DNA from: an uncultured Lachnospiraceae bacterium
GTDB lineage: Bacteria; Bacillota; Clostridia; Lachnospirales; Lachnospiraceae
Assembly (NCBI GenBank): GCA_902489645.1
Contig: CABUAW010000003.1
Coordinates: 35,523-99,522, forward strand
Direction: 5' to 3'
DNA: 64,000 nt
Of this stretch, positions 49,121 through 57,167 are shown in pieces. The position numbers were made by a program, and so were the translations under genes. The notes below the pieces were generated by a model that saw nothing but the letters and a program-made list of their open reading frames with translations, made no database searches and was not told where the DNA came from. Every line of letters starts with the position of its first letter. The first letter of the stretch is position 1.

Positions 49121-50317
49121 TTATTCATAATTCAAAGCGTCAATCGGTTTTAATATCGACGCTTTGTATGCAGGATAAAATCCGAAAATTGCTGCGGTGG
49201 ATACAGCGAAAACCATTGCCGCCACCTGTCCGCCTACACTGGGAGAAACAGCAATCTTCGTTATTTTCATCAGTGGCATAGCTGCATAACTGAGCGCTAC
49301 GCCAACGATACCGCCAAATAAACCGATTCCCATAGATTCCAAAAGAAATTGTATAAGAATATCGAATTTAGATGTTCCAATGGCTTTCAAAATGCCGATT
49401 TCCCTTGTTCGTTCCTTAACGGATACAAAAAGCACATTCATAATACCGATACCGCCGACAATAAATACAATCGCTGCAACCGAAATCAAAAGCATTTTCA
49501 TGGTGCGGGCGGATTCCAAAGCTGCATCAATACGGCTTCCTGCGTCCTCAACCGCATACATCGTGCTGTCATCCAGCAAATAAACAAGTGTGCTTTTCAG
49601 CCGTGCCTTTGCTTTTTCAATCACGCTGGTATTTTGCACTAATCCTACTGCTTGAGGGATTATAAAATCATCAAATAATTCGTTGGTAAGTGCTGTCTGA
49701 TAAGGTATAAAAACGGTGCTGTCCGGGGAAAGTCCTTGCAGTCCTTCCGATTTTTTCTCCAAGACGCCGATGATTTCATAGGAATGATTGCCAATGCGGA
49801 TACTCTGCCCTACGGCGTCCTCTTCGCTTCCGAAATTCTCTTTGGCAATATCTGCCCCCAATACAACAACCTGGTGTCCTTCTTCCTGGTCGGTATCTGA
49901 AAAGTCTGCGCCGACAGAAATCGGCAGGTTGGATATTTCCGCATATCCGTTGGTGACAGCCGACACATTGATATATTTTTTCTCCCGTCCGAAAAATGCT
50001 TCTTTGGAGGTAGTGCCGCGGAGATAGATTCCCTTTAAGTACGAGTTTTCTTCCAAAATGGTTTCGATATATTCCGGTTTTAGTTTTGGGATGGCGCTCA
50101 TATCCATATCCTGACCTAAAGAAACATTGACATAAACGGTTTCAGCAGACATATTGGAATACTGTCTTGCAATCTGTTCCTCGCCGCCCCGTCCGATGGC
50201 GATAACCATAATAATTGTCAGCGTACCGATGATGATTCCCAAAGAGGTCAGCAGAACTTTCGATTTGTTTTGAACAAGATTTATGCCAATCATTCGCAAG
50301 GTTTCTGTTAATCGCAT
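49121..50317 (-). CDS. ABC exporter permease (MacB/FtsX type)
   Basis: A 398-residue permease with an N-terminal helix, a large extracellular MacB-PCD domain (about 45-260) and three C-terminal helices. GIGIMNVLFVSVKERTREIGILKAIGTS is the conserved FtsX cytoplasmic segment. The frame opens at GTG 50326, inside the adaptor gene, but ATG 50317 behind GGGGTGA is preferred. It forms the mechanotransmission exporter with the ATPase. Confidence 0.91.
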   Translation of the reverse strand: MRLTETLRMIGINLVQNKSKVLLTSLGIIIGTLTIIMVIAIGRGGEEQIARQYSNMSAETVYVNVSLGQDMDMSAIPKLKPEYIETILEENSYLKGIYLRGTTSKEAFFGREKKYINVSAVTNGYAEISNLPISVGADFSDTDQEEGHQVVVLGADIAKENFGSEEDAVGQSIRIGNHSYEIIGVLEKKSEGLQGLSPDSTVFIPYQTALTNELFDDFIIPQAVGLVQNTSVIEKAKARLKSTLVYLLDDSTMYAVEDAGSRIDAALESARTMKMLLISVAAIVFIVGGIGIMNVLFVSVKERTREIGILKAIGTSKFDILIQFLLESMGIGLFGGIVGVALSYAAMPLMKITKIAVSPSVGGQVAAMVFAVSTAAIFGFYPAYKASILKPIDALNYE

Positions 50318-50322
50318 AGTAA

Positions 50323-51936
50323 TCACCCCGCTACCACAACAATATCGCCGTCAGAGAGTCCGTCAATGACTTCGCTGATTCGGCCGTCAGAGAAGCCAGT
50401 TTTAATTTCCCGTTCCTCATGCGAGCCATCGGGGAGCTTCACCGTGACATATTGTTTTCCGTCCCGCAGAGTAATTGCCTTGTTCGCAAGCGTCAGCACA
50501 TTTTCGACCTTTTTCAGGATGAATTTTACGTTGCAAGTCATGCCCTCTAAGAGTTCCGGATTGTCCGCATCTAAAGAAATAATAACTTCATAGGAAACAC
50601 CGTCGCCTCCATCTGCGGGAAGAAGGCTTTTTTTGATTACCTTTCCGTCTACTGCACTTTCGGGCGCTGACGAGAACCGCAATTCAACCGATTGTCCAAC
50701 CTCAACAGAAGCAATGTCTTCCTGTGACACAGAAATGATTACCTGCTTTTTCTGATTATTTCCAACGACAACAATCGCTTTGTCGGCTGGGACCTCTTCA
50801 CCGGGATGATAATTGACTGCTGTCACAATACCATCCGTTTCTGCCGTCAAAACCGGTGTCTCCAAAAGCGACTGAACATCCGAAAGCGCCTTTTTCGCCT
50901 TGTCTGCCTCTGCCTGTGCGTTTTTGACGGCGTTCTCTTTACTGGCATTGTTAAGTGAATCAATTTGATTCTGAATACCTTGATTGTCCTTATTCTGGGC
51001 CGTCTGCCTTTCGTAATCGGCATTTAGATTTTCCAGAGCAGTTTTCTGATTATCCAGTTGATTTTTTGTAGCCTCCAGCTCACTCTGGAGCTGGCTGTTC
51101 TGTTCTTTCAGGCTGGCAATTCGCTTCGCCGCTGCGGAAGCGGCGTCAATTCTTGCCTGAAGCTGTGCAATTTGCTCCTTTTTTGCTTGAATGGCTGCTG
51201 CGTTATCTTCTTCCTGGGTATTTGTTTCCGAGGGTGTTGTTTCTTCCGTCTGTAGTGTCGTTTCCGAAGCGGCAGTTTCCTCCGCTGCTGTCTGACCACC
51301 GGCTTCCAAATTTGCCAGCTCTGCTTGCAGCTGTTCCAGTTCTGCCTGTAGTGCCTGTACATCTTCACCGCCTTCGCCTTCGGCTTGTTCCAATTCCTGC
51401 TCAAGAGAAGCCATCTTTTCCTGAAACTGCTTTGCTTTCTGCTCCAATTCCTGAATCGTGCTTTCACACTCACGTTTGGAGCTTTCATACGCATTTTGGG
51501 CCTGCTGTTGGCTCTGTGCATTGGTAAGGTCATTTTGCAGCTTTTCAGCCTGTTGTGAATTTTTGAGGTCCTGTAAGGCGCGTTCCGCTGTTTCCAAAGC
51601 AGCTTCACATTCTGCGCTCTTTGCTTCAATGTCCTCTTTGGAATATTCAACCAGCATATCGCCCTTTTTGACCTCTTGACCAACCTCTACGAAAATCTCT
51701 TTTATTTTCAGGTCAACGGAAAAGCTATGCTCGACCTTTGTAAATTCCAGTTTTCCGCTGCCATCAAGAGAAGCGACAATATCTGTTCGTGTGGCAGGGT
51801 ATTCCCTCCAAATAACATCCTCATTGAGTTCGGATTTGGGGCGTAAAAAAATTCTTGCTGCAATTCCCAGAATCACAACGCCGCAGGTTACGGCCGCAAT
51901 GATTTTTTTGTGCTTTTGAAACTTTATCCGTTTCAT
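50323..51936 (-). CDS. Membrane-fusion adaptor (MacA/HlyD-like) with very long coiled coil
   Basis: A 537-residue adaptor with an N-terminal anchor helix, a lipoyl-like half (VEHSFSVDLKIKEIFVEVGQEVKKGD), a long coiled coil (about residues 90-340), the second lipoyl half (ILETPVLTAETDGIV region) and beta-barrel domains. The coiled coil is interrupted near residue 200 by a Thr/Glu/Ala low-complexity segment. Start ATG 51936 has AAAGGAG eight bases before it. First gene of the exporter operon, under the promoter at 51967. Confidence 0.9.
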   Translation of the reverse strand: MKRIKFQKHKKIIAAVTCGVVILGIAARIFLRPKSELNEDVIWREYPATRTDIVASLDGSGKLEFTKVEHSFSVDLKIKEIFVEVGQEVKKGDMLVEYSKEDIEAKSAECEAALETAERALQDLKNSQQAEKLQNDLTNAQSQQQAQNAYESSKRECESTIQELEQKAKQFQEKMASLEQELEQAEGEGGEDVQALQAELEQLQAELANLEAGGQTAAEETAASETTLQTEETTPSETNTQEEDNAAAIQAKKEQIAQLQARIDAASAAAKRIASLKEQNSQLQSELEATKNQLDNQKTALENLNADYERQTAQNKDNQGIQNQIDSLNNASKENAVKNAQAEADKAKKALSDVQSLLETPVLTAETDGIVTAVNYHPGEEVPADKAIVVVGNNQKKQVIISVSQEDIASVEVGQSVELRFSSAPESAVDGKVIKKSLLPADGGDGVSYEVIISLDADNPELLEGMTCNVKFILKKVENVLTLANKAITLRDGKQYVTVKLPDGSHEEREIKTGFSDGRISEVIDGLSDGDIVVVAG

Positions 51937-51966
51937 CTCCATGCTCCTTTCGTTTGAACTGTCCAT

Positions 51967-52001
51967 ATGATAGCATACGAGATGTTAGATAAATGTTAGA
52001 T
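51967..52001 (-). promoter_or_regulatory. Exporter operon promoter with direct-repeat regulator site
   Basis: On the minus strand ATCTAACA-N3-ATCTAACA (11-bp period, 51983-52001) is followed ten bases later by TATCAT (51967-51972), preceded by TGC as in an extended -10. The repeat ends 46 bases before the adaptor ATG. The same arrangement occurs at 53871-53905. Confidence 0.75.
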
Positions 52002-52002
52002 T

Positions 52003-52034
52003 AAAAAAGACAGGCAAAATTCCCTGTCTTTTTT
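52003..52034 (-). terminator. Terminator after the sensor kinase gene
   Basis: AAAAAAGACAGG and CCTGTCTTTTTT form a perfect stem between the kinase gene and the exporter operon, so the two units have separate transcripts. Confidence 0.85.
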
Positions 52035-52050
52035 GAAGCTGTATTTTATA

Positions 52051-53160
52051 TCATATTTTTATAGAGAAGCATGTACCGTTTTTTCCGTTGCTCTGTACGG
52101 AAATCGTACCGTTACAGGCTTCAATCATTGCCTTTACAATAGATAACCCCAAACCGGAGCCACCCATCTCACGGGAGCGGGATTTATCCACCCGATAAAA
52201 AGCGTCAAAAATATAGGGCAGATGTTCCGGAGGAATTCCTGCGCCGTCATCTCGAAGCGTAATCAGCACACCTTTTTCAGATTTTTCAGCATTGATTCGG
52301 ATAGTTCCGTTTGGACCGGCGTATTTGCAGGCGTTGTCCATCAGATTCAGAAAGGCCCGATATAGGTATGCCGGATTTCCCATAACAGATAGATTGCCGC
52401 ACTCTATATAGCACACCATATTTCGCTGTTCCAAGCGAGGGGCAAGCTCGCTGCAAATAGCGTCAAATAGTGGTTCCAGCATGATAGCTTCCTGTATATT
52501 CGTTTCTGTTTCTCCGGCGGAAGCAAGCGTCAGTAAATCATCTATAATACCGGATAAACGGTCTGCACTGTCTAAGGTTTCCTTATTTTGAGCATGAAAA
52601 TCCGCTAATGTTGCATTAGAATCATCTTCCAATACCTGAATCCCTGTTTTCAATGTGGCAAGGGGCGTTTTCAGTTCATGAGCGGCATTTGCGGTAAAAT
52701 GCTTTTGCCGGAGAAAAGCGTCATTTAACCGTGCGAGCATACGGTTAAATCCATTCGTCAAACGGCTGATTTCATCTTTAGAAACAGCCTCCGGCAGTTT
52801 AGCGGATAGATTGTTTTCGTCAATCGTGTCTATCTGCTCGCTGAGACGGCGCAGCGGTTTTAATGCATGCCCTGCCAAAAAATAGACGGCTACCGTACCA
52901 ATAATTGTAAACAGCGTGCAGAACAGAATACTTTTTCCGTCAAACTCCTGCTTGGCCAGTGTGATAGGAGCGACCTGCGGTTCATCCGGATTGGCTTCCA
53001 ATTCAGACCCGCCAATAATCTCCCAATCCTCTTGTCTGGGTACCAAATCATAAATCGGTTCGACATTGTGAATGGAAAGCAATGTCAGTGTTACCGTACA
53101 GACGCTCAGCACGAATGCGGTTAAAATGGTAATCCGCCATTGTAAGGTTATTTTCTTCAT
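52051..53160 (-). CDS. Sensor histidine kinase
   Basis: A 369-residue membrane kinase: two helices flanking a short extracellular loop (about 35-75), a HAMP segment, an H-box in ANAAHELKTPLATLKTG, N-box MDNACKYAGPN, and G boxes DDGAGIPPE and GGSGLGLSIVKAMIE. All catalytic parts are intact. The small sensing loop and linked MacAB exporter are typical of antimicrobial-peptide detection modules. One base separates it from the regulator gene. Confidence 0.93.
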   Translation of the reverse strand: MKKITLQWRITILTAFVLSVCTVTLTLLSIHNVEPIYDLVPRQEDWEIIGGSELEANPDEPQVAPITLAKQEFDGKSILFCTLFTIIGTVAVYFLAGHALKPLRRLSEQIDTIDENNLSAKLPEAVSKDEISRLTNGFNRMLARLNDAFLRQKHFTANAAHELKTPLATLKTGIQVLEDDSNATLADFHAQNKETLDSADRLSGIIDDLLTLASAGETETNIQEAIMLEPLFDAICSELAPRLEQRNMVCYIECGNLSVMGNPAYLYRAFLNLMDNACKYAGPNGTIRINAEKSEKGVLITLRDDGAGIPPEHLPYIFDAFYRVDKSRSREMGGSGLGLSIVKAMIEACNGTISVQSNGKNGTCFSIKI

Positions 53161-53161
53161 A

Positions 53162-53842
53162 TCAATTCACCTCGTCATCTTCAATGATGTATCCTTGCCC
53201 CCAAACGGTTTTGATAAAATCCAGGCCTGAAGCGGCGCTTATTTTCTTTTTCAGGCTATGAATGTGATAACGGAACGAATTGGAGAATGGATTAAATTCA
53301 TTATTCCATACATGCTCTGTCAGCGTTTCGGCGCTGATAACCTGATTCTTATGCAGCATTAGATATTCTAAAATGCCGTATTCTTTGCGTGTCAGCATAA
53401 TTTCCTGTGTCTGATACAGAACACGCTTTGACTTTGTATCCACCGTCAGACCGTTCAGCGTCAAATCCTGCGGCCGTTGCACAAACTCACGGCGGAGCAG
53501 ATTGCGGATTCTCGCTTTTAGTTCTCCAAAATCAAAAGGTTTTATCAGATAATCATTTGCACCTTCATCTAATCCTAAAATACGGTCATCGATTTTGGTT
53601 CTTGCAGAAAGAATTAGAATTTTTATTTTGTTATCTTTTTTCCGAATTTCCCGCAGAACATCAATGCCGTCCTTTTTAGGCAGATTCAAATCCAATAGAA
53701 TCAAATCGTATTCATTGACTTCATATTCATAAAGAGCTTCTTCTCCGTCGTAGGCAGCGTCTACCGCATATCCGGCATTTGTAAGCCCTTTTACAATAGA
53801 AGCCGAGAGTTTCTTTTCATCCTCTACAAGTAATATTCGCAA
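53162..53842 (-). CDS. OmpR-family response regulator
   Basis: A 226-residue regulator. The receiver has RILLVEDEKKL, the phospho-Asp in DLILLDLNLPKKDG and the conserved Lys in DYLIKPFDF. The C-terminal winged helix contains LTRKEYGILEYLMLH and TVWGQGYII. The start is TTG 53842, which stands eight bases after AGGAGG; the upstream ATG 53863 would place the ribosome site inside the gene. Its promoter carries the same direct repeat as the exporter promoter, indicating autoregulation. Confidence 0.92.
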   Translation of the reverse strand: MRILLVEDEKKLSASIVKGLTNAGYAVDAAYDGEEALYEYEVNEYDLILLDLNLPKKDGIDVLREIRKKDNKIKILILSARTKIDDRILGLDEGANDYLIKPFDFGELKARIRNLLRREFVQRPQDLTLNGLTVDTKSKRVLYQTQEIMLTRKEYGILEYLMLHKNQVISAETLTEHVWNNEFNPFSNSFRYHIHSLKKKISAASGLDFIKTVWGQGYIIEDDEVN

Positions 53843-53870
53843 AACTGTAACCTCCTCTGTCATTTTATCT

Positions 53871-53905
53871 ATTGTAGCAAACAGAATGTTAGATTTTTAT
53901 TAGAT
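53871..53905 (-). promoter_or_regulatory. Promoter of the two-component genes with direct-repeat regulator site
   Basis: On the minus strand ATCTAATA-N3-ATCTAACA (53887-53905), then ten bases ending in TGC, then TACAAT (53871-53876). The layout matches base for base in spacing the exporter promoter at 51967-52001. Confidence 0.75.
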
Positions 53906-54062
53906 TTCGTTTGTTTGGCAAATATTATATAAAGGAAAGCGGAAAATAGCAACTGTGCAGATGTAAGAATGGAGCAATCAGTTCGGCCATTTTCGCGGCT
54001 TTTCTTTTGGCGATGGTTGTGTTATAATTGTCACAGATTTATGCAAAAGGATTGATGACAAA

Positions 54063-54743
54063 ATGGCAGCTATTTTATTGGCGGAGGAGTCGGTGCCAGC
54101 GGAGTTGAGACTTGAAAATCGCTTGACGGAGTTGGGATACCGGGTTACTTCTGTTGCTGATGCGGAGCTGGTATGCATGGTAAAAAATCATCCATTTGAC
54201 CTGATTCTGTGGGCGGTCGGACATTTTGATAAAGATGTCCGGGAGACGATTGAACAGATTCGGTTGTTTTCGGATGTACCATTGCTGGGGATTTGGCCGG
54301 GGGATTTGACCGGGGGGACCGAACATGAACCGGAAAAGTATTTGGACAAAATTATTGGATTACCGGTGGGAAAAGATGAACTGGAAGAATGTGTATCTTT
54401 TCATCTGAGAGAAGCCTATAAGCGGTCACATGATATGCGGCTTTATCAATATAAGAGCCTGAAGATGAGCAGCGGTTCGATTAAAAAGGTGGAGATGAAT
54501 CAGAAGGGATTGGATTTAACGGTTAAGGAGTATATGATTCTGAGTCTTTTGATGCGCCATCGAAATCGGATTTATACAAAATCAAGCTTGTATGAGGCTG
54601 TTTGGCGTCAGCCGTACACCGGGGATGATAATGCGGTGAAAATACATATCAGTAATCTGCGCAGTAAGCTGAAAAAGGCTGACCCGGAGACAAAGTATAT
54701 TGAAACTGTCTGGGGCTTGGGATATCGGCTGAACAAAGAGTAA
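54063..54743 (+). CDS. Orphan winged-helix regulator with degenerate receiver domain
   Basis: A 226-residue protein in OmpR layout. The C-terminal domain is a good Trans_reg_C: LTVKEYMILSLLMRH, AVKIHISNLRSKLKK and ETVWGLGYRL. The N-terminal domain follows the receiver fold, but the strand that should end in the phospho-Asp reads DLILWAVGHFD, and the acidic pocket is reduced to EE in AEESV. It is probably phosphorylation-independent. No kinase is adjacent in the same direction. TATAAT at 54023 may be its -10 box. Confidence 0.8.
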   Translation: MAAILLAEESVPAELRLENRLTELGYRVTSVADAELVCMVKNHPFDLILWAVGHFDKDVRETIEQIRLFSDVPLLGIWPGDLTGGTEHEPEKYLDKIIGLPVGKDELEECVSFHLREAYKRSHDMRLYQYKSLKMSSGSIKKVEMNQKGLDLTVKEYMILSLLMRHRNRIYTKSSLYEAVWRQPYTGDDNAVKIHISNLRSKLKKADPETKYIETVWGLGYRLNKE

Positions 54744-54749
54744 AAAAGA

Positions 54750-54804
54750 ATGAGGTATCATGCAAATGATGGAAAATCATACGCAAGGATACCTCATTTT
54801 TTTA
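54750..54804. terminator. Bidirectional terminator
   Basis: ATGAGGTATC pairs with GATACCTCAT, followed by T runs on the plus strand and preceded by an A run that serves the minus strand. It overlaps the NUDIX stop codon. Confidence 0.83.
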
Positions 54805-55407
54805 TTTTTGTTCATCAATATAAGGTTTTACTACCGTCATGAATTCTTCTTTGCGCGGCCACCACCATTCATCCCGTGCGGACGTTTTAATAAAATCACC
54901 GGTTGGGGTATAGATTGGTAGAGGACCATCCGGGGCGTCTACCCACTGGCAGAAATCATGGTATTTAACTTTAAAAAGCATCTCCACGCCATGAATTTCA
55001 AATTCAGGGATAGGAAGCTCAATGCGTTTTACGTAAACCTGGCAAAATGCATTGTCATGGTAATGGTCACTGTCGATGACCTGATGGATGTTTCCGACAT
55101 GTTTTAAAAATTCGGGAAGCAGTTTTAAACCGAGCCGTTCCTTTGTGAGGGTGACAACGGCGTGGGAGAAGGTTTCTTCCGGGTCGATATGTCCGCTGAC
55201 AGGCAGGTCGTAAAGACCGGGAAAGTTTTCGCGTTTTTTAGAACGCTGCACGAAATAAAGCCAGCGGCCATCAGGTTCGTCACCGTACATCCAGAGATGG
55301 ACGACCTGATGAAGCAATCCCTTTTCATGGACAACGGACCAGGGTTCCGTGCCAATCAGATTAAACATATCATCATATATTTTAACAATATCATCATTTT
55401 TCTGCAT
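54802..55407 (-). CDS. NUDIX-fold hydrolase with a degenerate NUDIX box
   Basis: A 201-residue protein resembling isopentenyl-diphosphate isomerase-like NUDIX proteins (PWSVVHEKGLLHQVVHLWMY). The box region GHIDPEETFSHAVVTLTKERLGL keeps the first Gly and Glu but lacks the consensus R-E-x-x-E-E core, so metal-dependent hydrolysis may be changed or lost. Start ATG 55407 follows AAAGGAG by seven bases. Substrate unknown. Confidence 0.78.
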   Translation of the reverse strand: MQKNDDIVKIYDDMFNLIGTEPWSVVHEKGLLHQVVHLWMYGDEPDGRWLYFVQRSKKRENFPGLYDLPVSGHIDPEETFSHAVVTLTKERLGLKLLPEFLKHVGNIHQVIDSDHYHDNAFCQVYVKRIELPIPEFEIHGVEMLFKVKYHDFCQWVDAPDGPLPIYTPTGDFIKTSARDEWWWPRKEEFMTVVKPYIDEQK

Positions 55408-55436
55408 AGTATGCTCCTTTATATTCACTGAGTATC

Positions 55437-55883
55437 TTATTTAAAAAATTCAGAAACGAGTGCGTTTACAACCTTGCCGTCGGACTGGCCTTTGACAAGA
55501 GGCATCAGTTCTTTCATAATTTTACCTTTATCTTTAGCGGTCGGCGCAGTAAGCGCAAGTTTATCAAGGACTTGCTGAATTGTTGCTTTAATTTCTTCTT
55601 CCGTCATGAATTTTGGTGCAAATTCTTCATATACCGTAATACGGAATTTACACTGGTCAATGATATCGGTGCGATTCGCCGGGGCAGAATCCAGAGTTTC
55701 TTTTAGCTGTTTGATTTCTTTTAATACGATTTCATTTTCCTCCGCCTCGGTCAGTTCACTGCGTTTATCAATGGCCTTATTTTTCAGGGCGCCAAGAAGC
55801 ATGGAAAGCGCATCTTTGCGTTCCTTATTTTTTGCTTTCATTGCAGCGACCATTTCACCGCGAATCTGTTCGATTTTACTCAT
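55437..55883 (-). CDS. YqeY/GatB-like domain protein
   Basis: A 148-residue helical protein of the YqeY family, related to the tRNA-binding tail of GatB. MSKIEQIRGEMVAAMKAKNKERKDALSMLLGALKN and the Lys-Gly segment TAKDKGKIMKELMPLVKGQSDGKVV are typical. It may help amidotransferase or tRNA handling; the free-standing form has no established role. Start ATG 55883 follows GGGAGG by seven bases. Confidence 0.9.
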   Translation of the reverse strand: MSKIEQIRGEMVAAMKAKNKERKDALSMLLGALKNKAIDKRSELTEAEENEIVLKEIKQLKETLDSAPANRTDIIDQCKFRITVYEEFAPKFMTEEEIKATIQQVLDKLALTAPTAKDKGKIMKELMPLVKGQSDGKVVNALVSEFFK

Positions 55884-55932
55884 TAAAAATCCTCCCATCC
55901 TAATTTCATAGCTACATCCTTATTATAGCACT

Positions 55933-56244
55933 TTAATGTTTTTTGGGAAGGGAGGAAATCTGTTCTTTTTTTAATTCAGAAATGAGGTCAATAATTAACT
56001 GGAGCTGCTTATCTGTAAGACCATTTATATTGAGCCGCATATCATATTCCAGTCCGAGAAGGTAATCTGTTGAGCAGCAAAAAATGTCAGATAATTTGAT
56101 GAGCATGTCAACAGAAGGGAAACGTTCAGATTTTTCGTAGGAACTGACCAGGCTGGTGGACACACCGGCTCGCTTGGCTAATTGACCCTGACTCCAATAA
56201 TATTTCAGACGGAGTCCACGCAGGCGGCTTGCAAAATCAGACAT
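55933..56244 (-). CDS. XRE-family transcriptional regulator
   Basis: A 103-residue Cro/C1-type repressor. The helix-turn-helix covers residues 6-60 (LRLKYYWSQGQLAKRAGVSTSLVSSYEKSERFPSVDMLIKLSDIF), with the recognition helix at VSTSLVSSYE. A short helical C-terminus could mediate dimerisation. The upstream region carries two inverted repeats (56307-56370) suited to autoregulation. Confidence 0.88.
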   Translation of the reverse strand: MSDFASRLRGLRLKYYWSQGQLAKRAGVSTSLVSSYEKSERFPSVDMLIKLSDIFCCSTDYLLGLEYDMRLNINGLTDKQLQLIIDLISELKKEQISSLPKKH

Positions 56245-56306
56245 ATTTTAGCTCCTTTTTGCTAAGATTATGAGTATGGGAAACCCACAGTATATGTAGA
56301 AATAAA

Positions 56307-56370
56307 TTACACAATAAGTGTAACGAATAAACGATAACTTTAGGTAGAAATATTTTCACTTATAGTGTAA
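56307..56370. promoter_or_regulatory. Two inverted-repeat operators upstream of the XRE gene
   Basis: TTACAC-N5-GTGTAA is a perfect repeat at 56307-56323, and TTTCAC-N5-GTGTAA at 56354-56370 has one mismatch. They lie 47 bases apart, between the XRE gene and the small basic ORF, and could be bound by the XRE protein. Confidence 0.55.
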
Positions 56371-56403
56371 AATGAGAATATATTTTGTAAAAGAGAATTT
56401 GAT

Positions 56404-56559
56404 ATGGTGAAGAAGAAACAAAATCTTGGTAAAAAAGAATACAAATTTTCGAAATCCTACTATAAAAGAAAACAAAAATTGCTAAAACGTATGTTTGATT
56501 CCGGCACTCGTCGAAAAAAACCGTTTTGCAATGACAAAAAAAGTGATAATATACTATAA
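56404..56559 (+). CDS. Small very basic ORF, 51 residues, doubtful
   Basis: ATG 56404 opens an uninterrupted frame to TAA 56557 that starts MVKKKQNLGKKEYKF and includes YYKRKQKLLKRMF; about a third of residues are Lys or Arg. The ribosome site is poor (AAGAGA seven bases before). The region is A-rich, so Lys codons could arise by chance, and the 3' end overlaps the probable promoter of the sigma-like gene. No family recognised. Confidence 0.3.
   Translation: MVKKKQNLGKKEYKFSKSYYKRKQKLLKRMFDSGTRRKKPFCNDKKSDNIL
56526..56555 (+). promoter_or_regulatory. Promoter of the sigma-like gene
   Basis: TTGCAA, 18 bases, TATACT, 39 bases before the ATG; a second TATAAT overlaps at 56555-56560. Confidence 0.5.
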
Positions 56560-56594
56560 TGGTAAAAATCACCAGGAAAGTAGTATAGGCGGCA

Positions 56595-57119
56595 ATGAAC
56601 ACTGAAAATAATAGAAAACTGCGGTTTCACCAGAAAAAATTCATGGAGAAACTGATTAGTGAAACCGAACAGTCCGTTGCAGGAATGCTATTTAAAATGA
56701 CCAACGATAAAATGCTGGTAGAGGATGTGATGATTGCGACCTGGACGACAGCGTGCCAAAAGGTTGATTTATTGATGCATCACGAAAATCCTCATGGTTG
56801 GATTATGAAGGCGGCGAAGTTTCATATGCTGAGAGAATTGGAACAGCGCCGCCGTGTTAATGAACATGAAATGCTTGTTTTGGATAAACTGGAGATTCAT
56901 ATAAAGAATGAGGCTCAAAAAGAGCTGGAGCTTACGGAAACGTTAAGGGCTTATTTGACGGAGGAAGAATGTAGGGCAGTTATGCTGAGATATTTTTATG
57001 ACGTTCCATATTCAGAGCTTGCACGGTATTTTCAGACAAGTGAAGCGGCTGTCAGACAGCGCATAAGCCGGGTGATAAAGAAATTGAGGCGGGAAGCGCC
57101 GGATTTATGGTATGAATGA
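56595..57119 (+). CDS. ECF-like sigma-70 family protein
   Basis: A 174-residue protein with sigma region 2-like AEDVMIATWTTACQKVD-type sequence (VEDVMIATWTTACQKVDLL) and a clear region 4 helix-turn-helix (LTEEECRAVMLRYFYDVPYSELARYFQTSEAAVRQRISRVIKKL). No anti-sigma gene is adjacent; a cell-wall amidase follows within 50 bases, suggesting an envelope-related regulon. The ribosome site is weak. It could be a true ECF sigma factor or a sigma-like activator. Confidence 0.82.
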   Translation: MNTENNRKLRFHQKKFMEKLISETEQSVAGMLFKMTNDKMLVEDVMIATWTTACQKVDLLMHHENPHGWIMKAAKFHMLRELEQRRRVNEHEMLVLDKLEIHIKNEAQKELELTETLRAYLTEEECRAVMLRYFYDVPYSELARYFQTSEAAVRQRISRVIKKLRREAPDLWYE

Positions 57120-57167
57120 GAGAAGATGAACATATAGTGTAGCAATAATAAAATGTGCAGGGAACCT

